Positions 52,680-64,000 of a stretch of 64,000 nucleotides of DNA are shown one piece after another; the first letter of the stretch is position 1; every line of letters begins with the position of its first letter. Where the stretch lies: positions 2,598,908 through 2,662,907 of the forward strand of contig NC_092033.1 in assembly GCF_042242105.1 (NCBI RefSeq), given 5' to 3'. The position numbers and the translations under genes were made by a program. The notes under the pieces were generated by a model. That model saw nothing but the letters and a program-made list of their open reading frames with translations, did not search any database and was not told the origin of the DNA. This DNA comes from Pempheris klunzingeri (Eukaryota; Chordata; Actinopteri; Acropomatiformes; Pempheridae).

Positions 52680-55061
52680 ATGAAGAAGGAGCAAGTTGTC
52701 AACTGTCAGTTTTCGGTTTGGTATCCGATATTCAAGAAACATACGATTAAAAGGTAGACAGCTGACATTTGTGGAGAAATCCCAGCTTGTATTTTCATGG
52801 TTGCTGCTGTGAAATGTCGTCCGTTAAGCTAACAGCTAACGTTAGCTACCAGAGGCAGAAAGTTAGCTGCCTTCACTGTCTTATTAATCATCTTTACTTC
52901 TAAGTTATTACTGAGTACGTGAGAGCAGCTTCTTTCCACCTCTGTCTGCGTGTTATCTGTTATTTCTATGTATTTATATGTGGTATTATTATGCTTCTTT
53001 ATTTCAGTGCGATTCTTCCACTGCCTCAGAATGTAATAGACTATTTACTGGACGATGGGACACTGGTAGTCTCTGGGAGGTATGAGGCCACTGCCACACC
53101 CACACAAAATGCTAAATTAGCTAAACATAGCTGACATGTTATCATATGTCTCCTGCTGTAATACAAAGTAGACTTAATTGATTTCTTCTGCGTGAAGAAA
53201 TGCAGTCATTTAACCTTTTGTTAGTGATCCACACAAGTAGTGGAGAAACTATGGCAGCAAGGTATCTCGCTGTGTTTGCGAAGCATCGATGTTACAGGTT
53301 GGCCTAAATGCTGTGGTCACATCCTCATCATCATCATCATCATCCTCATCATCATCTGTTGTTTCTCCTCCCTGCAGTGACCACAACACACAGCAGACCC
53401 ACACGAACAACAGCGACTCGAATGCAGAGGAAGACATTCAGGTACGGAGGCAGAAACTAAGACCATGTTGATCCTGGCTCAGATAGATAGATCGATAGAT
53501 AGATAGATAGATAGATCGAGATAGAGAAGAATTTACAAAAGTACCAGGATTGTACTCCAGTTATTGCACACTGTACACCATATACATAGCACCTTATAGT
53601 TTAGTAGTATCTTATACCTGATTCTGCTCATGTGGGGACTCTTGAATCCTTCATTTTGAATTCCTGAATCGTTGAGTCTCTCTTAACTCCAGAGTTTGGT
53701 CTAGACCTGCTGTTTATGGAAAGCGTCTTGAGATAACGCTGTTATGAATTGGCGCTATATAAATAAAGATTGATTGATTGATAGCTCCACAGCCCTGGAG
53801 AAGAAGCTGCTCCTCTTCCTGGAAGTCCAAGCTGCCAAACCTTTGTGTCTCCTTCCATGTTTCACTAATTCACCATCACAGAATAGTTCACATTTTTCAC
53901 AAGAAAGCATCAGACCTGTACTTTAATTTAAGAAGTCACTTAGTCACAAACAACACATACTTTCAAAACATTAGTGAGTAAATACACACGTAACTAAAAT
54001 GTTTTGTCAGAGGCTTTTATCACAGAGTAAAGGCATCATATCATATCATCAAGTATCTGTCTTGTTATATATTTTGTACCACGGCATCAGTCTGTTCAGG
54101 TAAAAGGTATTTAATGATCCAGTTTCTTCTTCTCTGCTCCCCTCTAGTGGTCAGATGATGAGACAACCACCACTGTCACTGTAAGTACGTTCAGTGTTCC
54201 TCATCAAAATCCAGTGTGTGAATTCTTAAAGTCCAACAGACGTGTTGATAAAACTTTAATATTGTCTGAAACCTGCATTTACATGAGCCTGAAGTGTTCA
54301 CGGTGCGTTGCTGCTCTGTGCACCCGACAGAAGTGTGTGTCACGCTTGTCGCATGCATATCATTTAATACTGCAATATGTCTGACTGTGGCCTTGTGTCT
54401 GCCAGGCTCCTGAGTTCCCAGAATTCACCTCTAAAGTGCTGGAGGCCATAAACGCCTTGGGTGGGCGTGTCTTTCCTAAACTCAACTGGAGCGCTCCGCG
54501 GGTAAAACACTGCACTAAAAAAATGGCACCGAAAAATGAAAAACTGTATTTTCCTACTTTATTTGAATGCAGCAGAAGGATGAATTCATTAGAAAAGTGT
54601 GCTGACATGATTTATTTTTTTAGGAGCGCATAAGCAAATTACTTTTTGGCTAAAAGTCCCGTTCTTGTTTGCTTCCTGTACCACTGCCAGCATTAAGGAT
54701 TAAGCCGTAACCTAAAATATGTGTGCGTGTCCCTTTTTAGGATGCTAACTGGATTGCTCTGAACAGCTCCCTGCAGTGCAACAGCCTCAGTGATATATTT
54801 CTGCTCTTCAAAAGTTCAGACTTCATCACCCACGACCTCACGCAGCCGTAAGCCATCGACACACACACATACACACACACACACACTTTGCATTTAGATG
54901 ACAACTGATAAATAAAAAAATAAGCAGGTTGCTTTTCCATCTGCTGTAAAATACAAGTGGCAGCTGGAGAAATTACTGTGATGTAGATTTATGCCTCACG
55001 CTTCCCCGCTCTGCATGACAAACATTTAATGTAGCAAGTGATTTACTGCAGGGCACAGAAA

Positions 55062-55103
<42 letters not shown>

Positions 55104-55504
55104 TAGGGAAAGCCCTGTGATATATGTTTGTTTGTTACTGACTCTTTTAAAACTTCTCTCTCAAACTTCCTGAGAGCAGCACAGGAGCCGAGCATGTGAT
55201 GCTGCAGGACACGTGTTTGGTTGGTTTGCATTTGTTTAACAGTTTTAACCGTCTTTCATCTCTTTGAGCAGATTCCTTCTATGTAGTGACCAGGACTCCC
55301 CAGATCCAGTCATAAACTATGAGGTATTTAACTGTCAGCAGACACATCACTGGGTGTTCAGTATTGATTTTTACATTTTAAAGTCACGTCTGTAATATGA
55401 GTGTTTGTAGTTAGAAAAGTCTGCCATTACACATTCAGTCAGACTTGACCTCCTCCTCTGTGTTACAAGTGCTCTAATGCTCCCTGTGTATTTACGTCTT
55501 TGTC

Positions 55505-55535
<31 letters not shown>

Positions 55536-56436
55536 CCACCTCCGCGGGCTTCATCTGTCCTGTCGTCTTCCGTCCTCAGCTGGTCCTGAGGAAGTGGAGC
55601 GAGCTGATTCCTGGAGGAGAGTTTCGCTGCTTCGTTAAAGAAAACAAACTGATCGGTAAAAAAACCTCTCCCTCAGAATACTTCATCATCAACATGATCA
55701 TTTGAAGACTCGTCACGTTACACGTTGCTCTGCAGCACAAACAGCAGGAGGGCGCTGTTTCTGCAGAGCAAACTGGGCTGAACATGTCTGATGTGGGAAT
55801 TCTTCTGAATTAACAGTGATTTAATGGTGTTTGAGCTGTGCTTTCCTTCAGTAGGCTAATTTAGAAACAATTATAAAATGTAATTTGAGCTCCTCTGATG
55901 GTGAATGTGTGTGTGTGTGTGTTCCCAGCGATCTCCCAGAGAGACTACACTCAGTATTACCATCACGTCTTGAAGCAGGAGGAGCAGATCTGTCAGGCCA
56001 TACAGGAGTTCTTCAGCCAGCACATCCAGTACAACTTCCCGGACGAAGACTGTGAGCCTCAGCATCCTTTTTCTTACTCTTACTCTGCTTGTGTGAAGTT
56101 TTACACCTCCTTCAGCCCTCCTCAGACACAAACAGTCATTAAATATTTACTCCTGAAAACACAGTAATGGGACAGGAAAGTGCAGGGAGGCGTCGACTGT
56201 GATTTTAAAATGTATTTTCAGGTACAATTACATCTCAGGTAGCATAAAAGTTTCTTTAAGATTATTTGTGCAACTAGCAGATGCATAATGTAAATGTTGA
56301 ATGGCTGCTTATGTTGTTTATACAGCTGTTTTGTTTCTGTTTCACAGTTGTGTTTGATGTCTACAGAGACAGTCAGGTAAGCACACTGATCAGTCAGTTA
56401 GCATATATGACACTACACAAGCCGAGTTTCACTTAT

Positions 56437-56468
<32 letters not shown>

Positions 56469-57820
56469 ACAGGGGAGGGTGTGGCTGATAGACCTAAACC
56501 CATTCGGGGAGGTGACAGACTCGCTGTTGTTCACCTGGGAGGAGCTGACGTCTGGTGGAGAAGTCGCTCAGCAGCAGGTCGGCCATCTTGACACATGTTC
56601 TGGTGCAGATGTTTCATAGTTTGGACCTCAGTCCATCAGTCTCTCTCTCTCTCTCTCTGTCTTTGTGCAGGAAGGCCCGGCTTTTCGCTACACCACCAGC
56701 GAGGTGACGGTGCAGCCTAGTCCATGTCTGAGCTACAGAATCCCACGGGACTTTGTTGACCTCTCCACTGGAGAAGACGCCTACAAACTCATCGACTTCC
56801 TCAAACTGGTGAGATGATGCTGCGTGCGTTTGACTGCTATGTTCACAATATAGTGTTGGTTTGTTGGTGGTTGTTTGTAAATGAAGATAAAATGGAGGGA
56901 GAAGCTGCGTCCTGACAATTTAGGTGAAGGACAAACATATACGGCCGAACTAAACCGAACTAAAGCATGAGTAGCGTTTGATTAATATTCAGCTGTTAGC
57001 TAGCTTAGCACAATGCTAACGGCAACTGCACACACTTGTCAGCAGTGTTGGTAATGCTAACAGCTGTGTGAGCAGCTCGCTATCATAAACCAGCAGCGCT
57101 CAGTGTTTACAGTGAGGAGGCAGTTAGCACGCGGCTAAATCACCAGTGATGACATCCTTTTACCAACTTTGGTGAAGAAGTAAATAGTTAAAATAATATT
57201 TAGTTAGAAAGGTAAGATGTTAGACTGAACTGTGACACCTTTAAACCTATTGAAAACATTACAGTTATTTATATTATTAGTTGGAGCAAACTAAAGTGAT
57301 TTTGATGATTTGGTTGATTCCCACACTATTTATTCCATATGTGACTTACATGCTGTTTCTGTTTTTGGCTGCAGAAAAGCAAAAAAACAAAACCTTCCTC
57401 TAATTTAAGCATCAGTCCTGTCTGCTGTTGGACTTGGAGGTTTTATATTCACACAGTTTCTGTATTTTTCCTGCTCTGTGGCCTCAGAGCGACTACTGAA
57501 AGCTTAGCAGGCCTCCCACGCGTGGTTATGGTCGCTAACGTGGGATTGGACGGTGGTCGCGTTAGGACGGCGCTTAGCAAAGAGTCAGCCGTCCGATACT
57601 GACCTTCTTTTCCAGTGACGGGGATGGTTGTGTGACACCATCACCAATGTCTTGTGTTAATCTACTGCGTACTGAAGCGCCCTGACAAGTAGAGGTGGAG
57701 TAGAGCATCTTGACTTTGAGTCACCTCTCCTACTTGTCCTCCTCTCTACAGAAGAAGAGCCAACAGGAGGAGTCTGAGGAGGAGGACGAGGAGGAAGAGG
57801 AGGAGAGCACTCCACAGTGA
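52680..57820 (+). CDS. cdc123: Cell division cycle protein 123 / eIF2 assembly factor (13 coding exons)
   Basis: Cytosolic ATP-grasp-like chaperone that binds eIF2-gamma and drives assembly of the eIF2 translation-initiation complex. Exons: 52680-52753, 53008-53079, 53378-53441, 54148-54180, 54406-54501, 54741-54847, 55272-55323, 55580-55655, 55929-56051, 56348-56376, 56473-56577, 56671-56808, 57752-57820; 345 aa plus stop (human 336). Start [12 protein letters not shown] aligns with human [45 protein letters not shown] and the metal/ATP site [11 protein letters not shown] (Asp249, Asn251) are conserved. The C-terminus is a strongly acidic Glu tail, longer than in human. An in-frame ATG 102 nt upstream (52578) has a weaker start context. 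Divergent from NUDT5. Confidence 0.97.
53318..53356. repeat. (ATC)n microsatellite in CDC123 intron 2
   Basis: CATCATCATC array about 20 bases before the acceptor of exon 3 (53378). Confidence 0.9.
53481..53525. repeat. (GATA)n microsatellite in CDC123 intron 3
   Basis: GATA tetranucleotide array with two GATC interruptions. Confidence 0.95.
55074..55097. repeat. (GT)n microsatellite in CDC123 intron 6
   Basis: About 12 GT units, 170 bases upstream of the exon 7 acceptor. Confidence 0.9.
56438..56467. repeat. (GT)n microsatellite at CDC123 exon 11 acceptor
   Basis: About 15 GT units ending 5 bases before the acceptor CACAG (exon starts 56473). Confidence 0.95.
56809..57751 (+). other. Last intron of CDC123
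   Basis: 0.94 kb. It contains GTTAGC/GCTAAC-rich sequence at 56990-57140 that may be a degraded repeat, and a stretch at 57181-57240 resembling 31405-31460. No exon-like segment. Confidence 0.5.
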
Positions 57821-58545
57821 CACGGCTCCCCTGACGCCTGAAGAAGAGCTTCCAGTGTCAACAGCTCTGCATATGACGTTTTCTGCATGAAGTGACTCTT
57901 AACCCTCTGTCCTGTGTGAGCGCTTTTCCCTCTCTCGCTCCGCCGTGAGCGGTACGCGGCGTTCCCGGGGTTCCTTAAACAGCTCTCTCGTGTTAGTCAG
58001 TGCAACGTGTTAAACTAGCAGCTCGTCTTAGCGGCTCCTTGAGGATTCATTTTCTGTTGAGTTGTTCTTTGCCTCGGCGCTGCTGAGAGCCGTCTTGTTG
58101 CTCGTAATGGCTCGGTGAGACGGAGGAGGGAGGCCTCTGCAGCGCCGACTGGCTGGTTATTACAGTTGTGGAGGAAAGGTTGTTGTTTTCTTCTTTTTTA
58201 TTCTCTAACACTGTAAAACTGCTTTTATACTTTAAAATGTTTGATAGATTGTGTATCTTTATTCCAGCGCAAATAGTGTCTCCGGCTTTAACTTCTCAGT
58301 GTACGTCTGTGTTTGTGTGTAACGAGGCTGTGACAGACTTCTTTATTCAACACTAAAGCCGTTCATCACTGAGTCGCCTTTAATTTTCCTTCCCGGCCTT
58401 CCCCTGCTCCATCCTCCATCTCCCCCTGCCAATTTCCTCTGAGCAGTTTTGACACACTCATCGCTCCGAGTCGCCCAGGGCGCTCTTTCTGAGCCCTGTT
58501 TCACCATCACACATCGCTGTAGACTGTTGCTCTAAAAAAAACACC

Positions 58546-58551
58546 ATTAAA
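58546..58551 (+). terminator. cdc123: Possible poly(A) signal of CDC123
   Basis: ATTAAA followed by a TTCTTGTCGTGT stretch. It is the first good hexamer after the stop, which would give a 3' UTR of about 0.75 kb. Inferred. Confidence 0.4.
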
Positions 58552-58559
58552 CTTCTTGT

Positions 58560-61500
58560 CGTGTATCGGCTCGGCTGTCAGCCTGGTGGGTGCTGTAGAC
58601 TAGCACATTAGAAATTGATTGTGCTTTTACGCAACAGCTCTCATTACGCCGGGAGCTAAATGAGCTGTGCATGCAGGGCTGGGCACTTCATTTTGAGGGT
58701 TTTTTTTTTTTCCTTTTCCTTCGCTGGATTGATGGAGCTATTACAGGGTGATGGAAAGAGCTGGTGTGATGAGAGTTACTGCTCCCCGGATGAAATGCTG
58801 CAGACGGGAAACATTATACAATGAACATATTGGTGCGAATGTTGAAAAGTGTAACGCGGCTGTTTAGACACATCCAGACGAGGAGGAGGTGTCCTGCATT
58901 GGCCTGTGGTGGAGTGTACTTAACTTAAAGCTGCACTAATCCAATTTTTTATTATAACAATGGCTCAAATGACCATGTGTGTGTATAAAAGAGCTCACTT
59001 ATAGTGAAAAAGCCTCAGTTTCCTGCTCTTCAGAGCCGTCAGAGTGCATTTAAGTCTCACCCACATCAGAAAGGAAGACTATATTTTGTGAAGGTGCCTC
59101 CTTTACTCTTTCTTCTGCTAGCAGACAACCGCCTACAAGGCTGCTTCATGTTGAAATGCACTATTAACAGGGTAAAGAAGCCAGACCAACATTTTTATGA
59201 GCTGCCAAACCACAAAAAAATGAGCCTTTAACATGACAAAATACAATACAGGCAATAAGTGAAGAGACAGATCATCATTAAGAACACATTAAAAAGTAAA
59301 AGTAAATATGAAGTGCTGCGTCTTGTGTCACTATAACTTTAAAGTCCATATATTAAAGGTCCCATCTTATGAAAATTGACCTTTTTAATGTCTTTTCAAC
59401 ATAAATGTGTGTTCACAGTGTGCAGAGAGACGCCGAACTACGAGGAAAGACCGTCCTCTCTCTTTCTCCTGCTACATTTACCTGAAAACACCTCATTTAG
59501 ATTTTGCTCCCTTTATGATGTCATAAGCTGATCTATTGATCATGTGACCTCCTCCAACCCTTGATTCCCCGCCCACTGAAAACCCCCCTGAGCCCATCTC
59601 GCTGTCCGCCATTGTTTTTATTTTTCTCATTAAGCTCAAGACGACACAAAGACATCGAACTGCTGCAGCAGCCGTGAAAAATAATGTGTTTTTTGAACAT
59701 TTAACCGTAAAAACATGCTCTAACAGGACCTCCAAACACAAAATGAGCAGAATATGGGACCTTTAATAGAAATGTTGGGTGTCTTTACTGATTATTTACA
59801 CCTGAGCATTTCAAAATATCTTAAATATGTGACTGTGGCTACTGTGAGTACATAAGATAAGAGAAATTCAAGAGACATATAACGAATATAAGAAAAATCT
59901 GAAATATATGCTTGTGTGTGTTGCACAGGAGAAAAATGAGTAACGACAAGGTGCAGGTGGAGATTTATGTAACGCTGCAGTTAAACAGTCTGACAGCAGT
60001 GGAGATGGATGATGGTAAGAATGACAAAGGTTCATGTAGAAAAACTGCTGCAATGGTTGTGAAAAGAAACACAGATTTTATTTGGAAGCAGAATCTGCAC
60101 CTTCATCTTCCTCGACCTTCATCCTCGTCTTAACCATCTCTCCCTGCCCTGCTCTCCTCCTCATCCTCATCCTCCTCCTCCTCCTTCCTTTGCAGCTCGG
60201 TAATCATCTTTCATCAGGAGGAGGTCACATTTGCTGACTCAGAGTCAAGGATGAGGAGAAGGGAGGAGAGAGGAGGGGGGGAGGGAGAGGAGTTTTCCTT
60301 GCTGCTGCTGCTGAGGAAGAGCTGCAGTAGTTTGCAGCCTGAATACTCATGAGCAGCTGAGGCTGCAACACATTGTCCCTCCCTCTCTCCCTGTCTGTGT
60401 CTCCCTACAGTATCACACACACACACACACACACACCAGTATCATGGCTTGTGTGTGTGTGTTTGCAGTATCCCGGCCTGTGCTGACCCGCAGCTGTCAG
60501 ACTCCGGTGGATCATCGCTCTGCTGCAAACCTCAAACTTTGTAATCCGGGTTTTAAGCCCAGGTGACCCGTGCAGCTGCAGCCGGGGCCGCTGCTGATCC
60601 CCGCTGAGCCGCGCCGGCGCTTTTTGGGGATCCCAAATGGTGACGGACGGACAGACGGACGCGTGATGGCTGCTGTCAGCAGGTTGGCGCATTGCGAATT
60701 TACTGCTGCCACGTCCTGACCACACACACACACACACACACACACTTCTCTCTCTCTCTGTAGGACGGGATGCATGAGCAGCATCCCATCAGCTCCCCTT
60801 TACTGCCACAACAACATGCCCTGCCACAATAAAAGCTCGGTTTCGGGGTAAATATGCAGCGCACAGGGGCAGCTGGGGGAGTCAACAAGAGCAAACCAGG
60901 ATTTTTTAATTCCCAGTGGACTGGAAACCACCTGAGAGGTTCCGACGGTGCAGCAATTAACGTCATTTAGACAATTGCAGGTGGCAGCAGGTCCGCGGTC
61001 AAGTTACACACACGTAACCCACGTCATGCAGGAAGTAGGTGGATGTTGCCTTCAAAGTAAAAGCGCACCAGAAAATGAGTAGTTTCTAAAAATTGAAGTG
61101 AAATTGATACTAGCATGTGCTTTAATGGTGAAATAGTTGGATTGAATGATAAATACAGAGGATTAGAGGAGGATAAATTGTTCAGTTTGGTTAAAGTGAG
61201 GTATGATTTTTCCATTTGAGTTTAGTTTGACTGCCCCTGAAAACAAGTCTGTCTTAAAAGCAATGAAACCTTTAATATCAGTGCAGTAGAACAATTAGAA
61301 AGAGCTTATTAAACTAACACTTATGTCTGTGTGCCTCTAAATCCTCAAAACTAATCTGGCTCTATTGTATTAAGAATATTCGTTATTATGTTTTGTTGAT
61401 TCAGATTCAGAATACTTTATGAACCCCAAAATATCCCAAATATAACAGAGAAATAAATAGAATAGAATAAATAAATTAATAAAAAATAGTCAGAGCACAT

Positions 61501-62100
61501 TACAATGATGCAAATGAAACCACAGCAAATTATTATTATTATTATTTTGTTTGTCTGTTCTTTTGCTTGTTATATTTACTTTTCATTCGTGTCACTATTT
61601 AGTTCAGATTTCTTGCTTTAATTTTACAGTTTCTGCTGTTTATGTTTTTATAGAGCAGAGAAATTATATAAAATTCATCGGATTGTGTTGATTTGATATA
61701 TAATTAGTCCCAGTAGTTGTTGTAGTGGTATAATATACAATTTATCAATATTATCTGATCATAATAACCAATCGTCATGCTGCTTCATTATTTTCTTTAA
61801 ATCACATTCATATTGACTGGGTGTCATCATATAATTTAGCCTTCTTTGAGGTTTCTTGCTTTGATTTTGTGGTTTCTGAGCAGAAAAAGAATATAAAATT
61901 CATAGGACGATACACAATGATGATGTTGATTTTATATATAATTAGTAGTATATAAGTAGTAGTAGTAACAGTATATATATATAATTTATCATCATTATTG
62001 GCTCATAGTTCTTTATGCTGTTGCATCATGTAAATCTGCAGGCTTTTATTTTGAAATCCCAGACGAGAAGTGCTGACATCTTCTCGCGAGATTGACAGGT
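58560..62100. other. Interval between CDC123 and CAMK1D
   Basis: No gene seen. It holds a TTAA MITE (59353-59766), a pyrimidine-rich tract (about 60137-60195) facing a purine-rich tract (about 60248-60295), two (CA)n runs (60412-60436, 60720-60744) around a short CpG-rich patch (60540-60720), then AT-rich sequence. The CpG patch could be an upstream promoter or first exon, but no exon is supported. Confidence 0.5.
59353..59766. mobile_element. TTAA-flanked MITE with AGGTCCCAT terminal repeats
   Basis: TTAA at 59353-59356 and 59763-59766. The left end reads AGGTCCCATCTTATG and the right end inverts to AGGTCCCATATTCTG. 406 bp between the duplications, non-coding. Different ends from the other two TTAA families in this window. 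Confidence 0.85.
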
Positions 62101-62107
62101 GCTGTGC

Positions 62108-62206
62108 AGACGGTCTGGAGGAGAGAGAGAGCGAGAGAGAGAGAGAGAGAGAGAGAGGAAGAGGAGGAGGAGGAGAAGAGGAGGAGGAGGAGGCAGCAGC
62201 AGGGAC
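62108..62206 (+). repeat. (GA)n/(GGA)n purine tract upstream of CAMK1D
   Basis: Nearly uninterrupted purines on the plus strand for about 85 bases, ending about 220 bases before the CAMK1D start codon. Probably in the promoter or 5' UTR. Confidence 0.9.

Positions 62207-64000
<1,794 letters not shown>

Noticed and set aside
60480-60740. CpG-rich patch as an upstream CAMK1D exon
   Set aside because: No splice-donor-bounded frame or recognisable peptide; left as possible regulatory sequence only.

Overview
This is a vertebrate nuclear window, almost certainly from a ray-finned fish and probably a percomorph teleost. It holds seven protein-coding genes with many short exons, GT/AG introns, dense (CA)n and trinucleotide microsatellites, and short TIR-bearing DNA elements of types common in percomorph genomes. 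The species cannot be named from the sequence. No prokaryotic features, CRISPR arrays, tRNAs or rRNAs were seen.

Layout: PFKFB3 (-, CDS 2007-8788) with its 3' UTR to about 0.7 kb. A gene-free, repeat-rich stretch follows (about 9.0-14.2 kb) with an L2/CR1-like LINE remnant. Next come RBM17 (-, 14277-22648), IL15RA (+, 23514-31619, divergent from RBM17), a 3.5 kb AT-rich interval, FBH1 (-, 35122-44439), NUDT5 (-, 47065-51620), CDC123 (+, 52680-57820, divergent from NUDT5), a 4.3 kb intergenic stretch, and the first coding exon of CAMK1D (+, 62429-62526), which runs off the right edge. I rebuilt the coding exons of all six complete genes by hand; reading frames close exactly: 530, 404, 250, 1075, 218 and 345 aa.

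The order PFKFB3-RBM17-IL15RA-FBH1 matches human 10p15.1, except that IL2RA, which lies between RBM17 and IL15RA in human, is absent. NUDT5-CDC123-CAMK1D matches a human block several Mb away on 10p13-p14. The fish window therefore shows both blocks joined. The genes are functionally unrelated (glycolytic control, splicing, cytokine receptor, DNA-repair helicase, ADP-sugar/8-oxo-dGDP hydrolysis, eIF2 assembly, Ca2+/calmodulin kinase); they share neighbourhood and promoters, not a pathway.

I did not find a wholly new biological system. The best leads are: (1) a family of about 0.85 kb palindromic elements bounded by TTAA, with about ten copies or pieces, five of them clustered in and just after IL15RA, one carrying a nested TTAA MITE and one rearranged into a near-perfect hairpin; (2) a PFKFB3 lacking both degrons known from the human protein; (3) apparent loss of two PFKFB3 introns; (4) a 9-nt NUDT5 microexon; (5) microsatellites lying next to splice sites in at least eight places.
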